Shown here in pieces: positions 56,162-64,000 of a stretch of 64,000 nt of DNA. The notes beneath the pieces were generated by a model. It searched no databases. It saw only the letters and a program-made list of their open reading frames with translations, and had not been told where the DNA came from. The stretch is from Streptococcus sp. VT 162 (GTDB lineage Bacteria > Bacillota > Bacilli > Lactobacillales > Streptococcaceae): NCBI GenBank assembly GCA_000688775.2, contig CP007628.2, positions 124,001 to 188,000 of the forward strand, given 5' to 3'. The position numbers were made by a program, and so were the translations under genes. Position 1 is the first letter of the stretch; each line of letters starts with the position of its first letter.

Positions 56162-59100
56162 ATGTCAAGTAAGTTTGAAATTTTAATGAATCAACTAGGA
56201 ATCTCTGATCAATTGAGACGGGATCCTGCTCTTGTTGATGCCAGAATTGAGCGTGTTGTGGTTCATAAAATTAGTAAGATTTGGGAATTTCATTTTGTAT
56301 TTTCTAATATTTTACCGATTGAAATTTTTTTTGAGTTAAAGAAAGGGCTTAGTGAAGAATTTTCTAAAACAGGCAATCGAGCTGTTTTCGAAATCAAGGT
56401 TCTCTCTCAAGAATTCTCTAATGAACTCTTACAAGCCTACTATAGAGAGGCTTTTTCTGAAGGTCCATGTGCAAGTCAAGGGTTTAAATCTCTTTACCAG
56501 AATTTAAACGTTCGTGCGGAGGGAAATCAACTCATTATTGAAGGTTCAGAGGCGATTGATAAGGAGCACTTTAAGAAGAATCATCTTCCTAATTTGGCAA
56601 AGCAACTCGAAAAGTTTGGTTTTCCAGCTTTTGTATGCCAAATAGAAAAGAATGATGCTCTTACTCAAGAGCAGGAGGAAGCCTTCCATACGGAGAATGA
56701 ACAGATTGTTCAAGCTGCCAATGAGGAAGCGCTCCGGGCTATGGAGCAACTGGAACAGGTGGCTCCTCCTCCAGTAGAAGAGAAGCCAGCCTTTGATTTT
56801 CAGGCTAAAAAGGCTGCGGCCAAGCCTAAACTAGATAAGGCTGAAGTTACCCAGATGATCGACGTGACGACTGAGGAAAATCGCCTGGTCTTTGAAGGGG
56901 TCGTTTTTGATGTGGAGCATAAGGTGACCAGAACTGGTCGTGTTTTGATCAACTTTAAAATGACAGACTACACTTCAAGTTTTTCAATGCAAAAATGGGT
57001 TAAGAATGAAGAAGAGGCTCAGAAGTTTGACATCATTAAGAAGAATTCTTGGCTTCGAGTTCGTGGGAATGTGGAGATGAATAACTTCACACGTGATTTG
57101 ACCATGAACGTGCAGAATGTGCAGGAAGTTGTTCACTATGAGCGGAAGGATTTGATGCCAGAAGGTGAGCGTCGGGTTGAGTTTCATGCTCATACCAACA
57201 TGTCGACCATGGATGCTTTACCAGAGGTAGAGGAGATCGTTGCGACAGCTGCTAAGTGGGGACACAAGGCGGTTGCCATCACGGACCATGGAAATGTTCA
57301 ATCTTTCCCACACGGCTATAAGGCGGCCAAGAAAGCTGGAATCCAGCTGATCTATGGAATGGAAGCCAATATCGTGGAGGACCGTGTCCCTATCGTTTAC
57401 AACGAAGTGGAGATGGACTTGTCAGAAGCTACCTATGTGGTTTTTGACGTGGAAACGACGGGACTTTCAGCCATCTATAATGATTTGATTCAGGTTGCGG
57501 CCTCTAAGATGTACAAGGGGAATGTTATTGCCGAATTTGATGAATTTATCAATCCCGGACATCCCTTATCAGCCTTTACTACTGAGTTGACTGGTATTAC
57601 AGATGATCATGTCAAAAATGCTAAATCACTGGAACAAGTTTTGCAAGAATTCCAAGAATTTTGCAAGGATACAGTCTTAGTTGCTCACAATGCGACCTTT
57701 GACGTTGGCTTTATGAATGCCAACTATGAGCGTCATGGTCTGCCTAAGATTAGCCAGCCAGTTATCGATACGCTGGAGTTTGCTAGAAACCTCTATCCTG
57801 AGTATAAACGTCATGGTTTGGGGCCTTTGACCAAGCGTTTTGGTGTAGCACTGGAACACCACCACATGGCCAACTACGATGCGGAAGCTACTGGTCGTCT
57901 GCTTTTCATCTTTATCAAAGAGGTAGCAGAAAAACATGGTGTGACTGATTTAGCTAGACTCAACATTGATTTGATTAGTCCAGACTCTTATAAAAAAGCT
58001 CGGATCAAGCATGCGACTATTTATGTCAAGAATCAGGTAGGTTTAAAAAATATTTTTAAGCTGGTTTCTTTGTCCAATACCAAGTACTTTGAAGGAGTAC
58101 CACGGATACCGAGAACGGTTCTAGATGCCCATCGGGAGGGCTTGATTTTGGGGTCGGCTTGCTCCGAGGGCGAAGTTTTTGACGCAGTTGTTTCCCAAGG
58201 TGTGGATGCGGCGGTTGAGGTGGCCAAGTATTATGACTTTATCGAGGTCATGCCACCAGCTATCTATGCTCCCTTGATTGCTAAAGAGCAGGTCAAGGAT
58301 ATGGAGGAACTCCAGACTATTATCAAGAGTTTGATAGAAGTGGGAGACCGCCTTGGCAAGCCTGTTCTAGCTACGGGAAATGTCCACTATATCGAACCGG
58401 AAGAAGAGATTTACCGTGAAATTATTGTCCGTAGTTTGGGACAGGGGGCTATGATTAACCGGACCATTGGTCACGGTGAACATGCCCAGCCAGCTCCTCT
58501 TCCCAAGGCTCATTTTAGAACGACTAATGAGATGTTGGATGAATTTGCTTTCTTGGGAGAAGATTTAGCACGCAAATTAGTCATTGAAAACACCAATGAC
58601 TTGGCAGATATCTTTGAGCCTGTTGAGGTCGTTAAGGGCGACTTGTACACGCCTTTCATTGACAAGGCTGAAGAAACGGTCGCTGAGCTGACCTATAAGA
58701 AAGCTTTTGAGATTTATGGAAATCCGCTGCCAGATATCGTTGATTTGCGGATTGAAAAGGAATTAACTTCTATTTTGGGGAATGGATTTGCCGTGATTTA
58801 TCTGGCATCGCAGATGCTGGTACAACGTTCCAATGAACGGGGCTACTTGGTGGGTTCTCGTGGATCTGTCGGTTCCAGTTTCGTTGCGACTATGATTGGG
58901 ATTACGGAGGTTAATCCTCTCTCTCCACACTACGTCTGTGGTCAGTGTCAGTATAGTGAGTTTATCACGGATGGTTCTTACGGTTCAGGTTTTGATATGC
59001 CCAATAAGGATTGTCCAAACTGTGGTCATAAACTCAGCAAAAATGGGCAGGATATTCCGTTCGAGACCTTCCTTGGTTTTGATGGAGACAAGGTTCCCGA

Positions 59101-60553
59101 TATTGACTTGAACTTCTCGGGAGAAGACCAGCCTAGCGCCCACTTGGATGTACGTGATATCTTTGGTGAGGAGTATGCCTTCCGTGCGGGAACGGTTGGT
59201 ACGGTAGCTGCCAAGACTGCCTATGGATTTGTCAAGGGCTATGAGAGAGACTATGGGAAATTTTATCGTGATGCAGAGGTGGAACGTCTTGCCCAAGGTG
59301 CTGCCGGTGTCAAGCGGACTACAGGACAACACCCAGGAGGAATCGTTGTTATTCCGAACTACATGGATGTCTACGACTTTACGCCTGTTCAGTATCCAGC
59401 GGATGACGTGACGGCTGAATGGCAGACGACTCACTTTAACTTCCACGATATCGATGAGAATGTCCTCAAACTCGATGTGCTGGGACATGATGATCCGACC
59501 ATGATTCGGAAATTGCAGGACTTGTCTGGGATTGACCCTAATGAAATTCCTATGGATGATGAAGGTGTCATGGCCCTCTTTTCTGGAACTGATGTGCTAG
59601 GTGTGACGCCTGAGCAAATCGGTACGCCGACGGGTATGCTGGGGATTCCAGAGTTTGGAACCAACTTTGTACGTGGGATGGTAGACGAGACGCATCCGAC
59701 GACTTTTGCAGAGTTGCTTCAGCTATCAGGTCTATCCCACGGTACCGATGTGTGGTTGGGAAATGCTCAGGATTTGATCAAGCAAGGGATTGCAGACCTA
59801 TCAACTGTTATCGGTTGTCGGGACGACATCATGGTTTACCTCATGCATGCTGGTCTTGAACCTAAGATGGCCTTTACCATCATGGAACGGGTACGTAAGG
59901 GCTTGTGGTTGAAGATCTCCGAAGAGGAGCGAAATGGCTACATCGAGGCTATGAAGGCTAATAAGGTACCAGAGTGGTATATCGAATCCTGTGGAAAAAT
60001 CAAGTATATGTTCCCTAAGGCCCATGCGGCAGCCTACGTTATGATGGCCTTGCGTGTAGCCTACTTCAAGGTTCACCATCCCATTTATTATTACTGTGCT
60101 TACTTCTCTATCCGTGCCAAGGCCTTTGATATCAAGACCATGGGTGCCGGCTTGGATGCCATCAAACGTAGAATGGAAGAAATCGCTGAAAAACGGAAGA
60201 ATAATGAAGCCTCTAATGTGGAAATTGACCTCTATACAACTCTTGAGATTGTCAATGAAATGTGGGAACGTGGCTTTAAGTTTGGCAAGTTAGACCTCTA
60301 TCGTAGTGATGCGACTGAATTCATCATTGATGGAGATACCCTCATCCCACCATTTGTAGCAATGGATGGTCTGGGAGAGAACGTTGCCAAGCAGTTGGTG
60401 CGTGCGCGTGAAGAGGGTGAGTTCCTCTCTAAGACAGAACTGCGCAAGCGTGGCGGACTCTCATCAACCTTGGTTGAGAAGATGGATGAAATGGGGATTC
60501 TTGGTAATATGCCAGAGGATAACCAGTTGAGTTTGTTTGATGATTTGTTTTAA
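56162..60553 (+). CDS. polC: DNA polymerase III PolC-type, alpha subunit
   Basis: 1463 residues. Gram-positive replicative polymerase with built-in proofreading. Order: N-terminal domain (1-220), OB fold (about 235-325), PHP part 1 ([19 protein letters not shown] near 340), 3'-5' exonuclease ([10 protein letters not shown] near 428, HNATFDVGF near 510, [13 protein letters not shown] near 563), PHP part 2, zinc site (CGQCQ and CPNCGHK near 926-960), and polymerase active site DIDLNFSGE near 980. AAAATAG -10 and GAGGAAAA ahead. ATG 56162 chosen. Confidence 0.97.
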   Translation: MSSKFEILMNQLGISDQLRRDPALVDARIERVVVHKISKIWEFHFVFSNILPIEIFFELKKGLSEEFSKTGNRAVFEIKVLSQEFSNELLQAYYREAFSEGPCASQGFKSLYQNLNVRAEGNQLIIEGSEAIDKEHFKKNHLPNLAKQLEKFGFPAFVCQIEKNDALTQEQEEAFHTENEQIVQAANEEALRAMEQLEQVAPPPVEEKPAFDFQAKKAAAKPKLDKAEVTQMIDVTTEENRLVFEGVVFDVEHKVTRTGRVLINFKMTDYTSSFSMQKWVKNEEEAQKFDIIKKNSWLRVRGNVEMNNFTRDLTMNVQNVQEVVHYERKDLMPEGERRVEFHAHTNMSTMDALPEVEEIVATAAKWGHKAVAITDHGNVQSFPHGYKAAKKAGIQLIYGMEANIVEDRVPIVYNEVEMDLSEATYVVFDVETTGLSAIYNDLIQVAASKMYKGNVIAEFDEFINPGHPLSAFTTELTGITDDHVKNAKSLEQVLQEFQEFCKDTVLVAHNATFDVGFMNANYERHGLPKISQPVIDTLEFARNLYPEYKRHGLGPLTKRFGVALEHHHMANYDAEATGRLLFIFIKEVAEKHGVTDLARLNIDLISPDSYKKARIKHATIYVKNQVGLKNIFKLVSLSNTKYFEGVPRIPRTVLDAHREGLILGSACSEGEVFDAVVSQGVDAAVEVAKYYDFIEVMPPAIYAPLIAKEQVKDMEELQTIIKSLIEVGDRLGKPVLATGNVHYIEPEEEIYREIIVRSLGQGAMINRTIGHGEHAQPAPLPKAHFRTTNEMLDEFAFLGEDLARKLVIENTNDLADIFEPVEVVKGDLYTPFIDKAEETVAELTYKKAFEIYGNPLPDIVDLRIEKELTSILGNGFAVIYLASQMLVQRSNERGYLVGSRGSVGSSFVATMIGITEVNPLSPHYVCGQCQYSEFITDGSYGSGFDMPNKDCPNCGHKLSKNGQDIPFETFLGFDGDKVPDIDLNFSGEDQPSAHLDVRDIFGEEYAFRAGTVGTVAAKTAYGFVKGYERDYGKFYRDAEVERLAQGAAGVKRTTGQHPGGIVVIPNYMDVYDFTPVQYPADDVTAEWQTTHFNFHDIDENVLKLDVLGHDDPTMIRKLQDLSGIDPNEIPMDDEGVMALFSGTDVLGVTPEQIGTPTGMLGIPEFGTNFVRGMVDETHPTTFAELLQLSGLSHGTDVWLGNAQDLIKQGIADLSTVIGCRDDIMVYLMHAGLEPKMAFTIMERVRKGLWLKISEEERNGYIEAMKANKVPEWYIESCGKIKYMFPKAHAAAYVMMALRVAYFKVHHPIYYYCAYFSIRAKAFDIKTMGAGLDAIKRRMEEIAEKRKNNEASNVEIDLYTTLEIVNEMWERGFKFGKLDLYRSDATEFIIDGDTLIPPFVAMDGLGENVAKQLVRAREEGEFLSKTELRKRGGLSSTLVEKMDEMGILGNMPEDNQLSLFDDLF

Positions 60554-60574
60554 TAAAATAGGAATTTTGAATTA

Positions 60575-60627
60575 CAGATTGAAGGGAAATACCAGACTAA
60601 AAGGTATATTTCTTCAATCTGTTTCAT
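60575..60627 (+). terminator. Long hairpin after polC
   Basis: CAGATTGAAG and CTTCAATCTG outer arms plus inner AAATACC / GGTATATTT arms form an extended hairpin of about 50 bases ending in GTTTCATT. It ends polC and separates it from the accessory pair. Confidence 0.75.
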
Positions 60628-60645
60628 TGTAAAAAAAAAATTTAT

Positions 60646-60676
60646 TGCGAATAGTATAGATGAATTATGATATAAT
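60646..60676 (+). promoter_or_regulatory. com-box-like element and extended -10 ahead of the ImmA/FRG pair
   Basis: TGCGAATA (60646-60653) is identical to the comGA com-box, and the match extends to TTGCGAATAGT. An extended -10 TGATATAAT (60668-60676) follows without a good -35. Either ComX or SigA could start transcription here. Confidence 0.5.
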
Positions 60677-60704
60677 AGAGGTGATAGTTATCAGGAGGAA
60701 AGCT

Positions 60705-61274
60705 ATGAGTTATAAAGATATATATAGTCCTGAGTTTTTGAAAAAATTTGGAGAATATGAACAAAATATTGCGAATATTCCTTTAGGAACAAGTCAAGAA
60801 ATAGATGTCAATGCAATAGCTCGGGCATGCGATATTGATGTGAAATTTGATTTTGTTGGGCACTCTGGTTGGAGTATCAATAATGATGAAGAGAACCAAC
60901 AACGAGAAATTATTGTAAATCAGTTTGAGCCTGAATATAGGCAAAGATTTACTATTGCTCATGAAATTGGACATATTATATTGGGCCATAAAGGGAAATC
61001 ATATCGAACAGATGATATGACAAAATATAAAAATACTATTGATAGAATGAATGAAGTTGCTGCTAATAATTTTGCGGCAGATTTGATAATGCCTAGAAAT
61101 TTAGTTATAAGTGTAATAATGGAGTCTATAGCTAATCTAGGGTATTCTGTTGATCAAAGTTTTGATGAATATGATATTTCGGAGATTACTAAATTGGCTG
61201 CTGTGACACTCAATGTATCTAAGCAAGCTCTAAGTTACAGACTGGAGAATTTACAGGTATTTATAGATGAATAA
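60705..61274 (+). CDS. ImmA/IrrE-family metallo-endopeptidase
   Basis: 189 residues from ATG 60705 (AGGAGGAA ahead). Zinc protease signature HEIGH at residues 86-90, third-ligand region NEVAANNFAADLIMP at 116-130, and a C-terminal helical segment with VSKQALSYRLENL. The family cuts repressors, e.g. ImmA acting on ImmR in ICEBs1, to release mobile-element or stress genes. No repressor gene is adjacent. It is much more AT-rich than polC and pepS, with rare codons (ATA, AGA), suggesting transfer. Its stop overlaps the FRG gene by 8 bases. Confidence 0.85.
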   Translation: MSYKDIYSPEFLKKFGEYEQNIANIPLGTSQEIDVNAIARACDIDVKFDFVGHSGWSINNDEENQQREIIVNQFEPEYRQRFTIAHEIGHIILGHKGKSYRTDDMTKYKNTIDRMNEVAANNFAADLIMPRNLVISVIMESIANLGYSVDQSFDEYDISEITKLAAVTLNVSKQALSYRLENLQVFIDE

Positions 61275-62373
61275 TTCTAGTGAATGGACAGAAGACTCGT
61301 ACAATAAAATTTTTCAAAAATATAAATCTGAAGACTATTTTGACGAAGTTGAGATAGTTATAAACTATGTAAAAAATTTAGATGCTCAACCAGATGGGAG
61401 AGTATATAAAATTCAATCATTACAGATTGGTGAATACAATGAGCAAAATGATTATTTTAGCGAGTTGAAAAATTTTATTGATCTTTTTAACAATATTTTA
61501 TTTGGAAATAGTTATCCTGATGATTGGCAGCTGTTTTATGTATATAAGGAATTGTTTCAATTTTGCATTGGTAAAGCTAAGACAGGTAGCTGTAACTATT
61601 TTCGAGGGCAATCGCATCATTACGATTTGGTACCTGGTATATTGAGAGGAAATGTCCAAAACTCTTATAGAAAAGAATTCGAATCATTATATTTAAAAAT
61701 AGCAAATGAGTTTCCCGACAAAGTATCTTACTTTGACTTTAGATCGTCCGATAGCATAGAGCAGAGAGAGTATCAATTATCTTTATTGCAACATTATGGT
61801 TTAAAAACAAGTCTCTTAGATATAACAAAAAATCCATATATAGCCATGTTGTTTATGTTGTCAGAACAATTTAATAAATATAAAGAACCAACTATTTATC
61901 TTTTTAATATAGATGAACAAGTTCATAGGAAGAAGCATCTATTTACTGAAGTGAAAAAAAGTGAGAAAAATGAACGAATAATAGCGCAACAAGGGGCTTT
62001 TTTAAATTTTGATAAGATTTTTAATAATAAATCTTTTGATATAGAAAAAATAACCTGTATAAAAATAGTTTTACATTTTTCAGAAGATTATTATACAAAT
62101 TATCTAGATGAAGAGAAGAAAAATTTATCAAATATTGAAAAATTAGATGATTCTGATAGCAAGGCTGATTATGAACAATTGTTGGATAGGGAAAAACAGC
62201 AAATTCAAAATTCTAAATTGAACTGTTTAAAGTTTATTAAAGATGAGCTTACTCAGAAATTGAGAGAATATTATTATTTTGAAGAGGATTTATTTCCAGA
62301 TTTTGAGAAGCGAATACAGTATTTATCAGAAAAATATGAGTCAAATGGACAAGAAAAGAAAATCTCAAGCTGA
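61267..62373 (+). CDS. FRG-domain protein
   Basis: 368 residues. The FRG domain is recognised by NYFRGQSHHYDLVPGILRG (110-128), then LLQHYGLKTSLLDITKNP (173-190) and the following hydrophobic helix. The C-terminal third is charged, with lysine- and glutamate-rich helices (about 280-368). FRG domains are of unknown activity, and occur in mobile and defence contexts. Overlap with the ImmA-like gene indicates one translation unit. Strongly AT-rich; no RBS beyond what lies in the upstream gene. Confidence 0.82.
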   Translation: MNNSSEWTEDSYNKIFQKYKSEDYFDEVEIVINYVKNLDAQPDGRVYKIQSLQIGEYNEQNDYFSELKNFIDLFNNILFGNSYPDDWQLFYVYKELFQFCIGKAKTGSCNYFRGQSHHYDLVPGILRGNVQNSYRKEFESLYLKIANEFPDKVSYFDFRSSDSIEQREYQLSLLQHYGLKTSLLDITKNPYIAMLFMLSEQFNKYKEPTIYLFNIDEQVHRKKHLFTEVKKSEKNERIIAQQGAFLNFDKIFNNKSFDIEKITCIKIVLHFSEDYYTNYLDEEKKNLSNIEKLDDSDSKADYEQLLDREKQQIQNSKLNCLKFIKDELTQKLREYYYFEEDLFPDFEKRIQYLSEKYESNGQEKKISS

Positions 62374-62540
62374 CTATATTTCAGTTTGTTTTAAAAAATT
62401 TAAATCTGAGGCGATATGATAAGATGTCTGGCTCTTAAAGATATATAAATTTATTTTAAATTGACAGATATAAAGCCATTGCTTTAGCAGGATTATTTTC
62501 TGCTTTGAAGGAAAAATAACAAAAGAAAAGGAAGAATAGA
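62374..62540 (+). other. AT-rich intergenic region before pepS
   Basis: 167 bases. A TTGACA (62461-62466) is seen with no good -10 at 17 bases, and a small hairpin AGCAG...CTGCT (62487-62505). No clear terminator for the FRG gene is present, so its transcript may run into pepS. Confidence 0.45.
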
Positions 62541-63782
62541 ATGGTTTTACCAAATTTTAAAGAAAATCTAGAAAAATATGCGAAATTATTGGTTGCGAAC
62601 GGAATTAACGTGCAACCTGGTCACACTTTGGCTCTTTCTATCGATGTGGAGCAACGTGAGTTGGCGCATTTGATCGTGAAAGAAGCTTATGCCTTGGGTG
62701 CACATGAGGTCATCGTTCAGTGGACAGATGATGTGATCAACCGTGAGAAATTCCTCCACGCGCCGATGGAGCGTCTGGACAATGTGCCAGAATACAAGAT
62801 TGCTGAGATGAACTATCTCTTGGAGAATAAGGCTAGCCGTCTCGGTGTCCGTTCTTCTGATCCAGGTGCCTTGAACGGAGTGGATGCGGACAAGCTTTCA
62901 GCTTCTGCAAAAGCGATGGGACTCGCTATGAAGCCGATGCGCATCGCAACTCAATCCAACAAGGTTAGTTGGACTGTAGCAGCTGCAGCAGGGCTTGAGT
63001 GGGCCAAGAAGGTCTTTCCAAATGCTGCGAGCGATGAAGAAGCAGTTGATCTTCTTTGGGATCAAATCTTCAAAACTTGCCGTGTCTATGAAGAAGATCC
63101 AGTTAAGGCTTGGGAAGAACATGCAGCCATTCTTAAGAGTAAGGCAGAAATGCTTAATAAAGAGCAATTTTCAGCCCTTCACTACACAGCGCCGGGAACT
63201 GATTTGACACTTGGTTTACCTAAGAACCACGTTTGGGAATCAGCTGGTGCTATCAATGCACAGGGAGAAGGATTCTTACCAAATATGCCAACAGAAGAAG
63301 TCTTTACGGCGCCTGACTTCCGTCGTGCAGATGGCTATGTAACCTCTACAAAACCACTTAGCTACAACGGAAATATCATCGAAGGCATTAAAGTAACCTT
63401 CAAGGATGGTCAAATCGTAGACATTACTGCTGCAAAAGGTGATCAGGTCATGAAAGACCTTGTCTTTGAAAATGCTGGTGCGCGTTCCTTGGGTGAATGT
63501 GCCTTGGTACCAGATCCAAGCCCAATTTCTCAGTCAGGGATTACCTTCTTTAACACTCTTTTCGATGAGAATGCTTCAAACCACTTGGCTATCGGCGCAG
63601 CCTATGCGACCAGCATTGTTGGTGGGGCAGAGATGAGCGAAGAGGAGCTTGAAGCTGCAGGACTGAACCGTTCAGATGTTCACGTGGACTTTATGATTGG
63701 GTCGAGTCAAATGGATATCGATGGTATCCGTGAGGATGGAACACGTGTACCACTCTTCCGCAATGGAGACTGGGCAATTTAA
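62541..63782 (+). CDS. pepS: Aminopeptidase PepS (M29 family)
   Basis: 413 residues. Metal-dependent cytosolic aminopeptidase trimming N-terminal residues of peptides. M29 ligand regions are visible: GECALVPDPSPISQSG near residue 316, HLAIGAAY near residue 348 and HVDFMIGSSQMDIDG near residue 381. GGAAG precedes the ATG. Codons return to normal chromosomal use. The stress-protein gene follows 9 bases after the stop. Confidence 0.93.
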   Translation: MVLPNFKENLEKYAKLLVANGINVQPGHTLALSIDVEQRELAHLIVKEAYALGAHEVIVQWTDDVINREKFLHAPMERLDNVPEYKIAEMNYLLENKASRLGVRSSDPGALNGVDADKLSASAKAMGLAMKPMRIATQSNKVSWTVAAAAGLEWAKKVFPNAASDEEAVDLLWDQIFKTCRVYEEDPVKAWEEHAAILKSKAEMLNKEQFSALHYTAPGTDLTLGLPKNHVWESAGAINAQGEGFLPNMPTEEVFTAPDFRRADGYVTSTKPLSYNGNIIEGIKVTFKDGQIVDITAAKGDQVMKDLVFENAGARSLGECALVPDPSPISQSGITFFNTLFDENASNHLAIGAAYATSIVGGAEMSEEELEAAGLNRSDVHVDFMIGSSQMDIDGIREDGTRVPLFRNGDWAI

Positions 63783-63791
63783 GGAGAAGCT

Positions 63792-64000
63792 ATGCTTGGA
63801 AGTATGTTTGTTGGTCTCCTAGTGGGACTCTTGGCAGGTGCTTTGACCAATCGTGGAGAAAGTATGGGATGCTTTGGGAAAATGTTTCTCGGCTGGATTG
63901 GTGCTTCTTTGGGGCACCTGCTCTTTGGGACTTGGGGTCCAAACCTAGCGGGGATAGCTATTGTTCCAGCTGTTTTAGGTGCTATGGTTGTCTTAGCTAT
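63792..64000 (+). CDS. GlsB/YeaQ/YmgE-family small membrane protein (3' end outside window)
   Basis: 69 codons are visible, running past the window edge. Glycine-rich membrane helices (FVGLLVGLLAGALTNRGE and a second one after GCFGKMFLGWIGASLG) match the transglycosylase-associated/GlsB stress family. AAGGAGAAG precedes the ATG. It is probably co-transcribed with pepS. Confidence 0.8.
   Translation, partial: MLGSMFVGLLVGLLAGALTNRGESMGCFGKMFLGWIGASLGHLLFGTWGPNLAGIAIVPAVLGAMVVLA

Overview
The window is chromosomal DNA of a mitis-group Streptococcus (S. mitis / S. oralis / S. pneumoniae relatives). Low-GC Firmicute codon use, strong AGGAGG ribosome sites, and the gene content and order point there: dapH-dapL, galU-gpsA, patA-patB, gltX, thrC-pdrM, tgt, nagA, comGA-GG, ackA, rnpA-yidC-jag, recP, adhE, gapA, pbp2A-rpmG-secE-nusG, comX, polC and pepS. 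All assignments come from reading the sequence and remembered family knowledge; no database search was run.

Layout. 1-5.8 kb holds the end of an EamA transporter, the N-acetyl branch of diaminopimelate/lysine synthesis (dapH, dapL), a folate salvage enzyme with a rhomboid protease, and the reverse-strand pair gpsA-galU. 5.9-9.5 kb is the heterodimeric drug exporter patA-patB behind an attenuator-like leader hairpin. 9.6-17.9 kb is a glutamine-amidotransferase-like hydrolase, a full pgi, a sorbitol (glucitol) PTS operon (srlD, srlR, srlM, srlA, srlE, srlB), and a second, truncated 3' copy of pgi. This is the scar of an operon brought in by recombination at pgi. 18-20.4 kb is gltX, a deaminase, then a damaged tRNA locus: a 3' comX remnant, a strong rrn-type promoter, the 3' half of tRNA-Tyr, then tRNA-Trp, tRNA-His, a tRNA-Gln with a 6-nt insertion, and tRNA-Leu.

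20.5-33.7 kb carries metabolic and envelope genes: a GCS2-type ligase, thrC, a MATE pump, a HAD phosphatase, a secreted LysM protein, a DUF2262-like protein, a DUF975-type membrane protein, tgt, an OatA-like acyltransferase and nagA. 33.8-37.5 kb is the complete competence pseudopilus operon comGA-GG behind a com-box. 37.5-51.1 kb is central metabolism and membrane biogenesis: ackA, rnpA-yidC-jag, recP, yajC and adhE with a predicted Rex operator, then gapA. 51.1-55.9 kb holds an rluD-type synthase, pbp2A, rpmG, secE, nusG and the alternative sigma gene comX. comX makes the sigma factor expected to transcribe comGA-GG.

Just after comX the same rrn-type promoter block recurs, joined directly to the 3' half of tRNA-Pro, with no rRNA genes. 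At both copies a whole rRNA operon with tRNAs appears to be missing, either by deletion or by assembly collapse. polC follows. Between polC and pepS (60.6-62.4 kb) lies an AT-rich accessory pair, an ImmA/IrrE-type metalloprotease and an FRG-domain protein. It has a com-box-like element in front and is the best candidate here for an undescribed system. The window ends inside a GlsB/YeaQ-type membrane protein gene.
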